Made by a program: the position numbers and the translations under genes. A DNA stretch of 53,296 nt from a virus: positions 1-53,296 of IMG/VR virus record IMGVR_UViG_3300037485_000957; one strand, written 5' to 3'. Under the pieces are notes generated by a model. That model saw only the letters and a list, made by a program, of their open reading frames with translations. It had not been told where the DNA came from and did no database searches. Shown in pieces: positions 24,100 to 31,492 of this stretch (positions are counted from its first letter, which is position 1; each line of letters starts with the position of its first letter).

Positions 24100-24428
24100 A
24101 CAACACTATCATATCGCCTCGATACTTCGGAGACTTATCAGGCATAGACTCACTACTACCTTTCGATAACAAAGAAGTGGGCGTGTATAACATCGAATAC
24201 TGTAGGTCAGGCTATGGTAGGTACAAGCTGACGTTAAGTATAGACGTTGATAACGTACGCGCCCTACTTACCTCATACACGGACGACTCACGTATGATTG
24301 ATGAATGGCGTACACGTGACGGGGAGCTTAACATTAAGTCTATCAGGAAAGCTATTGAGCACGTGCTTGAGCACAATCAATTAGAGCTTGAAGAATTCAT
24401 TCACATGACTAACGACAACGAGCTATGA
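24096..24428 (+). CDS. Small protein, unknown
   Basis: The 110-residue product (MNNTIISPRYFGDLSGIDSL) has a beta-rich first half and a helical acidic C terminus (KAIEHVLEHNQLELEEFI). ATGA overlaps on both sides. No family recognised. Confidence 0.55.
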   Translation: MNNTIISPRYFGDLSGIDSLLPFDNKEVGVYNIEYCRSGYGRYKLTLSIDVDNVRALLTSYTDDSRMIDEWRTRDGELNIKSIRKAIEHVLEHNQLELEEFIHMTNDNEL

Positions 24429-24595
24429 GACAAAGCATTGTAAGTATGATATGGAAATGCTTAAAGCCCCTTTGGGTGTTCTTCACTATCGTGGGGATTC
24501 CGCTGGCTTTGATAAGCGGGAACGCACTTTATTGGATGATGGCATGGATTGTATTAGTATGCGGATTATTCATCGCTATCCTTAGATGGAACTAG
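24425..24595 (+). CDS. 56-aa membrane protein
   Basis: The frame starts in the previous stop (ATGA). Two hydrophobic segments (WVFFTIVGIPLALIS; YWMMAWIVLVCGLFIAIL) make a compact two-helix membrane protein. It is one base pair away from a second, similar frame. Function unknown. Confidence 0.55.
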   Translation: MRQSIVSMIWKCLKPLWVFFTIVGIPLALISGNALYWMMAWIVLVCGLFIAILRWN

Positions 24596-24596
24596 C

Positions 24597-24758
24597 GTGA
24601 GGCCCGTGATACGATACAGCCGATGGTACTATCCTATCGCTATCCCCTGCATGATCGTGCTGATATACGTACTGGATTCCCCGTATGGTATCGCTTTAAT
24701 CTTCGCATGGGAGTCAGCGCTAGGATGGCTACTCATCTGCCTGCAAAATAAGAAGTGA
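24597..24758 (+). CDS. 53-aa membrane protein with GTG start
   Basis: The frame begins GTG AGG CCC directly after the previous stop and encodes two hydrophobic segments (YPIAIPCMIVLIYVL; IALIFAWESALGWLLICL). Start choice is uncertain since no ATG precedes the first segment; an internal ATG would lose part of it. It ends just before a gene-free structured stretch. Confidence 0.45.
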   Translation: MRPVIRYSRWYYPIAIPCMIVLIYVLDSPYGIALIFAWESALGWLLICLQNKK

Positions 24759-24760
24759 GC

Positions 24761-24867
24761 AATAATACGTATAAGTGTGGTAATTAAGTAGTTACGCATA
24801 AATCGCACATAACTCGACAGGGTACTTTGTAGTGATACCAAGGCTTTGCGGTGAGTTGCGATTTATG
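24761..24867 (+). other. Bulged inverted repeat in a 150-base gap
   Basis: CATAAATCGC plus AACTC (24797-24806, 24811-24815) pairs with GAGTT plus GCGATTTATG (24853-24867): 15 bp with a single 4-base bulge. A GGTA/TACC stem can form in the loop. AATAATACG lies at 24761-24769. It may be a terminator, a regulatory RNA or a protein-binding site at a transcription boundary. Confidence 0.5.
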
Positions 24868-24900
24868 TTTAGTATTTGTTTATCTTTACAGCATAAAACG

Positions 24901-24908
24901 TATATTTG
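24901..24908 (+). promoter_or_regulatory. Promoter of the second early segment
   Basis: TATATTTG matches TAnnTTTG. The first ATG follows immediately (24909), so either the mRNA is leaderless with a slightly early start site or the in-frame ATG at 24939 is used. Confidence 0.5.
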
Positions 24909-25295
24909 ATGGAGGGTGATGATTTTGAATCAAGGAGAATGGAGTTGCTTAACGCAAGATTTGTATTCGTTACAGCAAAGGATGTACTCAGGATACTCAA
25001 TAAACACCTACCTATAGAGCTTGTTGGCAAGAGAAAGAACAGAGCGAAAGTTATAGGGTGCTATCTCTTTTTGATGCAGAACTATACAAACGAAGTCTAC
25101 TCGTATAGAGATTATGCGAATCAGTGGGGATTGAAATACACTCAATCAATCCACCATTATATAGGCAGGCACAAACAGATATATCAAACGAGCGAGGGGT
25201 ATCAGCACTTGGTGCTCCTGTGCTTGCGCGATATGAAACGGAAGAACGACAGACTCAAAAAGGTATTTGAAACTAAAATAACAAGCTTGGAATAA
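24909..25295 (+). CDS. HTH protein resembling DnaA domain IV
   Basis: From the first ATG the product has 128 residues. The region from about 35 to 110 reads KVIGCYLFLMQNYTN, then YRDYANQWGLKYTQSIHHYI, then GRHKQI. The order (helix, short helix, turn, SIHHYIGRHKQI) resembles the C-terminal DNA-binding domain of DnaA/TrpR-fold proteins, where a DHSTVLHA segment sits at the same place. It could bind an origin or an operator. The family call is pattern-based and tentative. An ATG at 24939 is a good alternative start, since the first lies at the promoter box. Confidence 0.5.
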   Translation: MEGDDFESRRMELLNARFVFVTAKDVLRILNKHLPIELVGKRKNRAKVIGCYLFLMQNYTNEVYSYRDYANQWGLKYTQSIHHYIGRHKQIYQTSEGYQHLVLLCLRDMKRKNDRLKKVFETKITSLE

Positions 25296-25501
25296 TGACG
25301 ACGTTTAAGAACTATGAATCGTGGGTATTTACTAATGGGATTGTTGGAGACGTGTTCTTCTCGCAGAAGTCAGAGCGCACCCTTACCGCATCAGCTGGAT
25401 ACTACAATAGAAAGATTACCACAGAAAGAATCGTGGCCGTCTCAGGGACAAGAGAAGCACCTGAGGCTTCAAGTATCGTCAAGGTGACTATACTACAATA
25501 A
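25295..25501 (+). CDS. Small protein, unknown
   Basis: The 68-residue product (MTTFKNYESWVFTNGIVGDV) is beta-rich and shares one base with the previous stop. Its size and Gly/Thr content suggest a small barrel. No family recognised. Confidence 0.5.
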   Translation: MTTFKNYESWVFTNGIVGDVFFSQKSERTLTASAGYYNRKITTERIVAVSGTREAPEASSIVKVTILQ

Positions 25502-25517
25502 CTCTAAACTAAACAAC

Positions 25518-25907
25518 ATGAGAACACTACTAACATCAATTTGCTTAATGGCATGCTTGTCATCAAGCGCACAGGCCCTGCTTGGGTACTCGTACATGGA
25601 TATATCCGAAACTCTGGATGATCGTGATGTAAAGATTGGCAATACGGATGATGATAATACGCTGTATATGTCGTACTCGTCAACGAACAACCAGCATGTG
25701 TATTACTTCGACAAGGACAAGGTGTGCTATATGTACGTGATGAGTCCTCTAACTCAGGTGTCTCTTAATGCTGGCGTTGAGTTCTATAATAAGAACTACG
25801 TGATTATGTCTGATACGCATTGGATGATGTATACGTCAGGAGGGACGTGCGACATACACCTGATCCGTGACGGGAAACTAACTTACTTCTTATGGAAAAT
25901 ACTATGA
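25518..25907 (+). CDS. Secreted or periplasmic protein with signal peptide
   Basis: The 129-residue protein starts with a clear Sec signal peptide (RTLLTSICLMACLSSSAQA, cleavage after Ala). There is no Cys at +1, so it is not a lipoprotein. The mature part is Tyr/Asp/Met-rich and predicted beta, with HVYYFDKDKVCYMYVMSP. It would act in the periplasm. Exported small early proteins may change the cell surface; the function is unknown. Confidence 0.6.
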   Translation: MRTLLTSICLMACLSSSAQALLGYSYMDISETLDDRDVKIGNTDDDNTLYMSYSSTNNQHVYYFDKDKVCYMYVMSPLTQVSLNAGVEFYNKNYVIMSDTHWMMYTSGGTCDIHLIRDGKLTYFLWKIL

Positions 25908-26323
25908 GCACCTACTACACACCAAAGCTTGAAGAGTTTCGTATTGGGTTTCAGTACGAATGGCTTAATGAAGATAAAGAGTGGGTTAAAGTTGATTCCC
26001 CAGAAGTAATAACTCCTGATGGTTATGATGAACAATTCTGTGGATTAAGAGTCAAGCACCTCGACCGCGATGATATTGAAGGGGAGGGATGGGCGTTTAC
26101 AGGTCGTTCAATTGATATTTGGTTTAAGATACCATGTAACGAAACGCCTGGAGGAAGGAATAAGCTGACACATTTGACTATGCATTATAATGTTAAAGAC
26201 CATGAAATGAAAATCACGGCATTTTTTGGTGATACTGACGAGGGCTGTTTATTTGAAGGCTTTATCCTCAACCTATCCGAGTTCCGCAAACTGATGAAAC
26301 AACTTAACATCAAGAAACCATGA
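25904..26323 (+). CDS. Conserved Bacteroidota phage protein (YTPKLEEFRIGFQYE type)
   Basis: I place the start at 25904 (MSTYYTPKLEEFRIGFQYEW) because this ATG overlaps the previous stop in the usual ATGA manner; an ATG 12 bases upstream is possible. The opening words are familiar from many Bacteroidota phages and prophages, where function is unknown. The product is beta-rich and acidic (139 residues). Coupled to the next gene. Confidence 0.6.
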   Translation: MSTYYTPKLEEFRIGFQYEWLNEDKEWVKVDSPEVITPDGYDEQFCGLRVKHLDRDDIEGEGWAFTGRSIDIWFKIPCNETPGGRNKLTHLTMHYNVKDHEMKITAFFGDTDEGCLFEGFILNLSEFRKLMKQLNIKKP

Positions 26324-26763
26324 AAACACAAGAAGAACTAATCGCAATCGCAAAAACAATTTTAGACGAGAACAAACACGCGGCACTAAGCGGTTCGCTT
26401 GGGCTGGCGATACAAGGAATCAATATCAGAAGAAAGCCACAAGACATTGACATCAACGTGCCAAGCGGAGTGCGATTTATGATGCTTCCTAACATGAAAA
26501 TAAGAGAAGCTTCATCCGATCAGTATGAATCGGATGGATATACTCTAGAAGCATACACTCTCGAAGGCGTAAATATTGATGTTTTGATTAGCGATTATGA
26601 AGATACGGATATAGGAGAGATCATCTTTAATGCTAAAAACAAAATAAGGCTAGTCGAATCAGTAAAGATTCTTTCTTTCAAAATGCAGCACTCGTTGGAC
26701 GATAATGTCTCTACTCGACACAAACACAAATACGACCTCATTCACATTCTTGTAAACAACTGA
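26320..26763 (+). CDS. Nucleotidyltransferase-fold protein
   Basis: The 147-residue protein has the core of a minimal pol-beta-type nucleotidyltransferase. GS occurs in ALSGSLGLAIQG (25-26), then a DxD pair in QDIDINV (42, 44) and a third carboxylate in GVNIDVLI (about 90). Toxin AbiEii, MNT and small transferases of toxin-antitoxin or antibiotic-modifying systems share this layout. No partner HEPN or antitoxin is visible beside it. It may modify a host RNA or protein. ATGA overlap with the previous gene. Confidence 0.6.
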   Translation: MKTQEELIAIAKTILDENKHAALSGSLGLAIQGINIRRKPQDIDINVPSGVRFMMLPNMKIREASSDQYESDGYTLEAYTLEGVNIDVLISDYEDTDIGEIIFNAKNKIRLVESVKILSFKMQHSLDDNVSTRHKHKYDLIHILVNN

Positions 26764-26766
26764 ACC

Positions 26767-27054
26767 ATGACGAACCTAATCATCTCACCAATCATCTACA
26801 CAAACTATCACCACGCACCAGTGACTACTGAACAAGAGCATACGCTAATTTCTGTGTTCGCTATATTGACTTTCATTTGGATAGTATCCATTATTGTAAG
26901 ATTGATTCAAATGAAAGGGGACTTTAAACGCGCAGTAGCGATTGACACTTGCGACTCGCTAGTATTCTTCACCTCGCATACGTCTATGGTTATTATGTGG
27001 GGAATTGTCTTACTCTTCATCGCTGGTAATTACATTTCTAAACTAATCTTCTAA
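26767..27054 (+). CDS. Membrane protein, two or three helices
   Basis: The 95-residue protein has hydrophobic segments at about 28-47 (VFAILTFIWIVSIIVRLIQ) and 74-94 (TSMVIMWGIVLLFIAGNYI). It shares one base with the next lipoprotein gene. No family recognised; an envelope-modifying role is a guess. Confidence 0.55.
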   Translation: MTNLIISPIIYTNYHHAPVTTEQEHTLISVFAILTFIWIVSIIVRLIQMKGDFKRAVAIDTCDSLVFFTSHTSMVIMWGIVLLFIAGNYISKLIF

Positions 27055-27314
27055 TGAAACGACTCCTATTCCTCCTGCTCATAGCAATCTCGCTAACATC
27101 CTGCGAGAAGTCATGCTACCGATTCATCGTCACTAGCAAGACGACAACGTACAACAACTACAACGACAAGACAACCACCTCATACATCACGCAGTGCAAT
27201 CTAACGGCTAGGAAAGCACGTAAGGTGTCAGAGGGTATGACTAACACGGTGCGCACAGGCGTTGGCAAGCAGCTGGTTACGGTGGAAACGACGTGTATGT
27301 ATATGATTAATTGA
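27054..27314 (+). CDS. Lipoprotein
   Basis: The 86-residue protein has a lipoprotein signal peptide (KRLLFLLLIAISLTSC) with Cys17. The mature part is Thr-rich (KTTTYNNYNDKTTTSY) with three more Cys. Coupled to the membrane protein by TAATG. It is the last gene before the first tRNA-like element. Confidence 0.6.
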   Translation: MKRLLFLLLIAISLTSCEKSCYRFIVTSKTTTYNNYNDKTTTSYITQCNLTARKARKVSEGMTNTVRTGVGKQLVTVETTCMYMIN

Positions 27315-27320
27315 TAACAG

Positions 27321-27426
27321 GGTTGGGTGGCGGAAATTGGATAGACGCTAACTCGGAGGTCTAAGATGAAATGTAAGTCAGCGAGCGAGTACTTTCATCA
27401 TGCAGGATCATACCCTGCCCCAACCA
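27321..27426 (+). tRNA. tRNA-Leu-like element 1, aberrant anticodon arm
   Basis: GGTTGGG (27321-27327) pairs perfectly with CCCAACC (27419-27425), then A. TG and a GGCGGAAATTGGATAGACGC D-arm region follow the class II pattern. The T stem is GCAGG/CCTGC (27402-27406, 27414-27418), but its loop is ATCATAC, not TTCRANN. The anticodon arm (about 27350-27364) cannot form a clean 5-bp stem with U33. A hairpin GATGAAA/TTTCATC makes a very long variable arm. It is probably a degenerate or tRNA-mimicking element. Confidence 0.45.
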
Positions 27427-27468
27427 CAAGCACTTCTGGGCGGAGTTATAAAACCCACAACAAATACC

Positions 27469-27771
27469 ATGAACCAAGAAGGATTATTACCAAACCCAAA
27501 TGACCGAGCAGAATTAGGGCAAGAGCAACCACCACTAGATCACGTCCCAGGGCTAACTAGAGGGGAAGCGAAAGAATACAGACCATCTAATTCAGAAGTA
27601 CTTCGTGAGTATGAGATCAAAATATCATTCCTCAATAGAGGGTGTATTGTGAACGTGGGCTGTAAGTCTATTGCTTTTGAATCAGTAACCTCAGCGATGA
27701 AGGAAATCAACGAGTATGTAAATGCCCCTTTTGAGACTCAGAAGAAATGGAGAGCGGTGTTAGATAGCTAG
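27469..27771 (+). CDS. Protein between the two tRNA-like elements, unknown
   Basis: The start at 27469 (MNQEGLLPNPNDRAELGQEQ) is preferred; the open frame further upstream runs into the tRNA-like element. The 100-residue product has a disordered N terminus and a helical C-terminal half. Function unknown. Flanked on both sides by tRNA-like sequences, so the mRNA may be processed there. Confidence 0.55.
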   Translation: MNQEGLLPNPNDRAELGQEQPPLDHVPGLTRGEAKEYRPSNSEVLREYEIKISFLNRGCIVNVGCKSIAFESVTSAMKEINEYVNAPFETQKKWRAVLDS

Positions 27772-27778
27772 AATAAAT

Positions 27779-27865
27779 GAAGGGGTGGCGGAACTGGTAG
27801 ACGCTATACTTAAGCAGTTGAAGCTGGGAAATTCAACAATGCAGGATCATACCCTGCCCCCTTCA
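27779..27865 (+). tRNA. tRNA-Leu-like element 2, aberrant anticodon arm
   Basis: GAAGGGG (27779-27785) pairs perfectly with CCCCTTC (27858-27864), then A. The D arm GCGGAACTGGTAGACGC is textbook tRNA-Leu. Total length is 87 bases, normal for class II. The T stem and ATCATAC loop are identical to element 1. The best anticodon loop (CTTAAGC, anticodon TAA) sits on a stem with two mismatches and one G-T pair, while GTTGAA/TTCAAC forms a strong variable hairpin. Either an atypical tRNA-Leu(TAA) or a mimic. Confidence 0.5.
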
Positions 27866-27887
27866 CAAACATTAAATAACGAACATC

Positions 27888-28331
27888 ATGAGCAACTACA
27901 GAGAATACGACAACGCACCGAATATGAAGCAGAATATCGGAAGAAGGTTTGAGTTTATAGATATTGGGAATAAAAGCAAGGAATACACTTTGCATTACGA
28001 TGTTCAAGACGGTTATTATGGAGTCAATGAAAAGAGTAAAGTCTTTTTCGTAATGGACGGTTACGGCATTGCTGTTATACACAGTAATAACACATTCACT
28101 TGGATTGAGCCACCCCTCGCCACCGCCAGCGAGGTATCGCACCCACATTACTACGGAGGCGAGGATAACGTCTACGAGGCGATTAAAGTCATCCAAGCAC
28201 ACGATCTGAACTTCTGCCTCGGTAATGCTATCAAGTACGTCCTACGGGCAGGTAAGAAGGAATCCGACACACGAATCAAAGACCTTCAGAAAGCGATTGA
28301 ATATTTACAGTTTGAAATTGAGAAAGGATGA
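27888..28331 (+). CDS. DUF3310-type protein (T7 gp1.7-like)
   Basis: The C-terminal 60 residues carry the DUF3310 signature: HPHYYGGEDNVYEAIKVI, then NFCLGNAIKYVLRAGKK, then DLQKAIEYLQFEI. In T7 the related gp1.7 is a nucleotide kinase-like protein. The first 85 residues are a separate beta-rich part. The 147-residue protein is coupled to the next gene by ATGA. A role in the nucleotide pool is likely but not shown. Confidence 0.75.
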   Translation: MSNYREYDNAPNMKQNIGRRFEFIDIGNKSKEYTLHYDVQDGYYGVNEKSKVFFVMDGYGIAVIHSNNTFTWIEPPLATASEVSHPHYYGGEDNVYEAIKVIQAHDLNFCLGNAIKYVLRAGKKESDTRIKDLQKAIEYLQFEIEKG

Positions 28332-29152
28332 AAAACATACACGTATTGCCAACGGAGAAATGCACTCGGTTATACTTTTCTAATTATGGCAAAGAATTTA
28401 ATTTAGCAAGTCGTCCTGCTACACTTTATCACACAGGTCAACACATCTACGTCACTTCATCAGAAGAGATTAAAGTAGGAGATTGGTTTTACTTATATGA
28501 TGCGGATATTATCGCCAAGTACGTGAGTGTAAAACCTGTGGGAGAAAGTAAAAAAATCATCCTAACGACAGACCAAGACTTAATTGCTGATGGTGTACAA
28601 GCTATTGATGATGAGTTTCTGCAATGGTTTGTTAAGAATCCAAGTTGTGAGGATGTTAAGGTAGATGACTGGTTAGATAATGCGGGATGTATTGCTTGGG
28701 GATTGTCTGGTAGATACCAAATAATCATTCCAACCGAAGAGCCTAAAAGAAAAATAGATTCTTGCAAGTATTTTAATGAAGAGATAGGATGCAATCAAAT
28801 TGATTGTAAATGTGAAAAAGAAGAACCTAAACAGGATTATAAAAAGCTGTCTGAAGAATTTACAGAAGCCTTAAAAAGCATTCCTGATGATGTATTTCTT
28901 GAATACACTAAACCTAAAAAAGAAACGATTGAAGAAGCAACTGATAGAGTTAGAGAAGAATATCCATTTTGGTTTGAGGATAATTCTTTTGGTTTAGGTG
29001 CTGCATGGCAAGAAGGAAGGATGTATAGCGAGGAGGAGGTGTTGCAAATAGTAGATAATTACAGACATCAGTTTGAATTATACAGGAATATTCAAGTATT
29101 GCCTGATATGTTCTTTGAGTGGTTTGATAAAACAAGAAAACAGAAATCATGA
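28328..29152 (+). CDS. Conserved Bacteroidota phage protein with modular C terminus
   Basis: The 274-residue protein begins KNIHVLPTEKCTRLYFSN and contains IADGVQAIDDEFLQWFVKNP, a pairing common in Bacteroidota phages. A Cys-rich patch (CKYFNEEIGCNQIDCKCE) at about 148-165 may bind metal. The end, GAAWQEGRMYSEEEVLQ ... WFDKTRKQKS, is shared with two following genes, showing duplication of a C-terminal module. Function unknown. Confidence 0.65.
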   Translation: MKNIHVLPTEKCTRLYFSNYGKEFNLASRPATLYHTGQHIYVTSSEEIKVGDWFYLYDADIIAKYVSVKPVGESKKIILTTDQDLIADGVQAIDDEFLQWFVKNPSCEDVKVDDWLDNAGCIAWGLSGRYQIIIPTEEPKRKIDSCKYFNEEIGCNQIDCKCEKEEPKQDYKKLSEEFTEALKSIPDDVFLEYTKPKKETIEEATDRVREEYPFWFEDNSFGLGAAWQEGRMYSEEEVLQIVDNYRHQFELYRNIQVLPDMFFEWFDKTRKQKS

Positions 29153-29334
29153 GCGACACAAAAACAAAATTGTATTCACCATCGCCATATTGGAATGATT
29201 GTCCAATACTAGGATGCAGAAACAAAGTGTGCTTGGCTCTGAATAGTGACAAGTGCTTTCCGCACACAAAAGGGAATAAACAGTGGAAACTATTGAAAAT
29301 ATGGTTCAACCAATTCAAAAAACAGAAATCATGA
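29149..29334 (+). CDS. Small protein sharing a C-terminal tag
   Basis: The 61-residue product has two Cys pairs (NDCPILGCRNKVCLAL) that could bind zinc and ends WFNQFKKQKS, like the genes before and after. The shared 3' end (AAACAGAAATCATGA) suggests copying by recombination. Function unknown. Confidence 0.5.
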   Translation: MSDTKTKLYSPSPYWNDCPILGCRNKVCLALNSDKCFPHTKGNKQWKLLKIWFNQFKKQKS

Positions 29335-29540
29335 ACAGAGAAACGATTAAAGAAGCGGCTAAAGCGTACCTGAATAGTGGTAAAGTACATAATGCTTATG
29401 CATCATTTATTGATGGCGCTGCATGGCAAGCGGAAAGGATGTATAGTGAGGAGGAGATGGAACGAGCATTTCATGAAGGAGTTAAATCTAAAGCGACATT
29501 TTTAGAATGGTTTGACCAAAACAAAAAACAGAAATCATGA
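29331..29540 (+). CDS. Small helical protein, partial duplicate of the 274-aa protein
   Basis: From the ATG at 29331 the product is MNRETIKEAAKAYLNSGKVH onward (69 residues) and contains GAAWQAERMYSEEEMERAF and the end WFDQNKKQKS, closely matching the C terminus of the 274-aa protein. It therefore represents the isolated module. Function unknown. Confidence 0.6.
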   Translation: MNRETIKEAAKAYLNSGKVHNAYASFIDGAAWQAERMYSEEEMERAFHEGVKSKATFLEWFDQNKKQKS

Positions 29541-29971
29541 GGAGAAAAATAAAATTCAGGGGCTTAACAAAAGCCAACAATGTGATGGTGTTTGGTGATT
29601 TAATCCATTGTCCTAACGGTAGCCATAGAATCATAGGGTATGAGCAAAAGGGCGAAATTCCATTAGATGTAGATTACAACGACTTTAACGAACTTATTCA
29701 ATCCAGCACCATCGGAGAGTTCACAGGACTTCATGACAAGAACGGCGTTGATATTTATGAGGGGGATATTTTAGGAGGGTATCCACATGGCTCTGTAATT
29801 GTTAAATGGGACGACCAATATGCCTGTTTTAGCTGTTATGATTTAGAAGAACAAGAAACTGACTACGGGCTATTCGGAAACATCTTAGACGATTGCAAGG
29901 ATGAATTTATAGTCATCGGCAACATCTACCAAAATCCTGAATTACTAACTTCTAACACAACTCAATCATGA
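29537..29971 (+). CDS. YopX-family protein
   Basis: The 144-residue protein matches YopX: KIKFRGLTKANN at the start, GDLIHCPNG, then IGEFTGLHDKNGVDIYEGDI, the family's strongest block, and a terminal VIGNIYQNPELL. YopX proteins are common in phages and conjugative elements of many phyla; their role is unknown. Coupled on both sides by ATGA overlaps. Confidence 0.85.
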   Translation: MRRKIKFRGLTKANNVMVFGDLIHCPNGSHRIIGYEQKGEIPLDVDYNDFNELIQSSTIGEFTGLHDKNGVDIYEGDILGGYPHGSVIVKWDDQYACFSCYDLEEQETDYGLFGNILDDCKDEFIVIGNIYQNPELLTSNTTQS

Positions 29972-30204
29972 AAGCAGTAGCGATAGCCTGCATATCAGTT
30001 GTATTGACAGCTGGATTTTTAATAGCAATAGATAAGACACTTCCTTACCCATCCACGCCAAGAAAAAAATATCCGATAGAGGTTGTGACTGGCTATGGAC
30101 AGATTGCATTAACATTTGAATGCGACAGCATGAAGGGCGATACGTTCTACAAGGATGGCAATAGCATTGTAGTTAAGAACATTTTAAACATAAAATTCAA
30201 ATGA
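29968..30204 (+). CDS. Small protein with N-terminal membrane anchor
   Basis: The 78-residue product starts with a hydrophobic segment (VAIACISVVLTAGFLIAI) that looks like an uncleaved signal anchor. The rest is short and polar (FECDSMKGDTFYKDGNSI) and probably periplasmic. No family recognised. Confidence 0.5.
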   Translation: MKAVAIACISVVLTAGFLIAIDKTLPYPSTPRKKYPIEVVTGYGQIALTFECDSMKGDTFYKDGNSIVVKNILNIKFK

Positions 30205-30205
30205 C

Positions 30206-30508
30206 ATGGGAAAATTCAGAAAAAAGCCAGTAGTAATTGAAGCCTTTAGAATGGGAATTGATGCAAGGCCCGATTGGTTTCAAGACAAAGTAACTGCAAA
30301 TGAAATAATAACATTTGCAGTAGCAGAGAATGAAGATGATGGAACAGGGAATCCATTTGAGTTTAACAAGACAGCATGCATAATAACTACGCTCGAAGGC
30401 GACATGACAGGCGATTATGGCGATTACATAATCCAAGGCGTTAAAGGCGAGGTTTACCCCTGCAAACCCGATATTTTTGAACTCACTTACGAAGCATACG
30501 AATCATGA
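30206..30508 (+). CDS. PGDYG-type conserved phage protein
   Basis: The 100-residue protein begins GKFRKKPVVIEAFRMG and ends GDYIIQGVKGEVYPCKPDIF. This start and end pattern, with a GDYGDYI core, is that of the PGDYG family found in hundreds of phages. Function unknown. It starts one base after the previous stop. Confidence 0.75.
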   Translation: MGKFRKKPVVIEAFRMGIDARPDWFQDKVTANEIITFAVAENEDDGTGNPFEFNKTACIITTLEGDMTGDYGDYIIQGVKGEVYPCKPDIFELTYEAYES

Positions 30509-30759
30509 GCGACAAGACACAAACGGCAGTAGAATGGCTGGTTCAGCAGTTATCAAATTCAAGATATTTTTATAGTATCATGGAAGAAATAGAAAGCAGA
30601 AGCACAATAGTTCAACCTAATAGTATTTTGCACCAAGCCATCGAAATGGAGAAGCAGCAGATAATGAGCGCATATGTAACAAATTTACCAATCCAAGATG
30701 GGGTAATAAATGCCGTACAAAAAGCCGAACAATACTACACCGATATCTACAAGCCATGA
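30505..30759 (+). CDS. Conserved small phage protein (TAVEWL type)
   Basis: The 84-residue product contains TAVEWLVQQL, AIEMEKQQIMSAY and AEQYYTDIY, a combination often seen in Bacteroidota phages. Helical, soluble, function unknown. Overlaps both neighbours. Confidence 0.6.
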   Translation: MSDKTQTAVEWLVQQLSNSRYFYSIMEEIESRSTIVQPNSILHQAIEMEKQQIMSAYVTNLPIQDGVINAVQKAEQYYTDIYKP

Positions 30760-31283
30760 GCGAAGCACCAAAGAAAACCAAGGAAGCCATACTGATTACA
30801 TTGGTAAAGGCGACAATGCTTAAATCGGATGAACTTAAACGCATGGAGAAACTCAAGGATAAGGATGAGGCCGTCGGTAAGCTATTGGATATCTACTACG
30901 CCTTCAAGGATCAAGTGCTGGGAGAACCAATGCAATCGATGGTGAACTACCTACAGTTCGCTAAGTCATCACTCGACGAAGCTATGGTGTATCTCTCAGG
31001 TGACGAACTTGTAGAGGTGCATGAAGGCGATGACGAGGACGGCAGCCCAATTATTAAACTTATGCCTCAAAAGGTGGCTGTGATGGTGGATAAGCAGAAC
31101 GGAATGCCTGAGCGTTTTCGTGACATAGGCAAGAACATCAAAGACGTAGCGATAGACATCATGGAAATGGTGAACTCACAACGATCACTACTCGGAGGTA
31201 ATCCGACAGACGAGAATGACATACCAATGCTCAAAGCAGGGCAGAGTTATGCTGACCATGTAGCAACTAAAAAGAAGCGATGA
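30756..31283 (+). CDS. Helical soluble protein, unknown
   Basis: The 175-residue product (MSEAPKKTKEAILITLVKAT) is predicted mainly helical with an acidic centre (ELVEVHEGDDEDGSP) and a basic tail (VATKKKR). It is coupled to its neighbours by ATGA. No family recognised. Confidence 0.55.
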   Translation: MSEAPKKTKEAILITLVKATMLKSDELKRMEKLKDKDEAVGKLLDIYYAFKDQVLGEPMQSMVNYLQFAKSSLDEAMVYLSGDELVEVHEGDDEDGSPIIKLMPQKVAVMVDKQNGMPERFRDIGKNIKDVAIDIMEMVNSQRSLLGGNPTDENDIPMLKAGQSYADHVATKKKR

Positions 31284-31456
31284 TGAAATCAATCTGTAAG
31301 AAATGCAAAGTAGTAACAAGTCGTAAGTACCTGAGCACTGAGAAAATGCTATCCAATGGAGAGATGTTCGTGCTTAATAAGTGGAAGTGTATGGAATGTA
31401 ATAATGAATTTACAGTAGAGGTGAAGGATCTTGATGGTTATCTTATCCCTGCTTAA
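31280..31456 (+). CDS. 58-aa zinc-ribbon protein, last gene of the rightward operon
   Basis: CKKC at 6-9 and CMEC at about 37-40 form a zinc-ribbon. The frame begins in the previous stop (ATGATGA) and either ATG may be used. A zinc-ribbon of this size could bind nucleic acid or RNA polymerase. The strong bidirectional terminator follows at once. Confidence 0.6.
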   Translation: MMKSICKKCKVVTSRKYLSTEKMLSNGEMFVLNKWKCMECNNEFTVEVKDLDGYLIPA

Positions 31457-31459
31457 TAT

Positions 31460-31486
31460 AAGGCCCTCCTTGATTGGCAGGGCCTT
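31460..31486. terminator. Bidirectional terminator closing the rightward operon
   Basis: AAGGCCCT (31460-31467) pairs with AGGGCCTT (31479-31486); T-rich after, A-rich before. It separates two convergent transcription units. Confidence 0.9.
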
Positions 31487-31492
31487 TCTATT

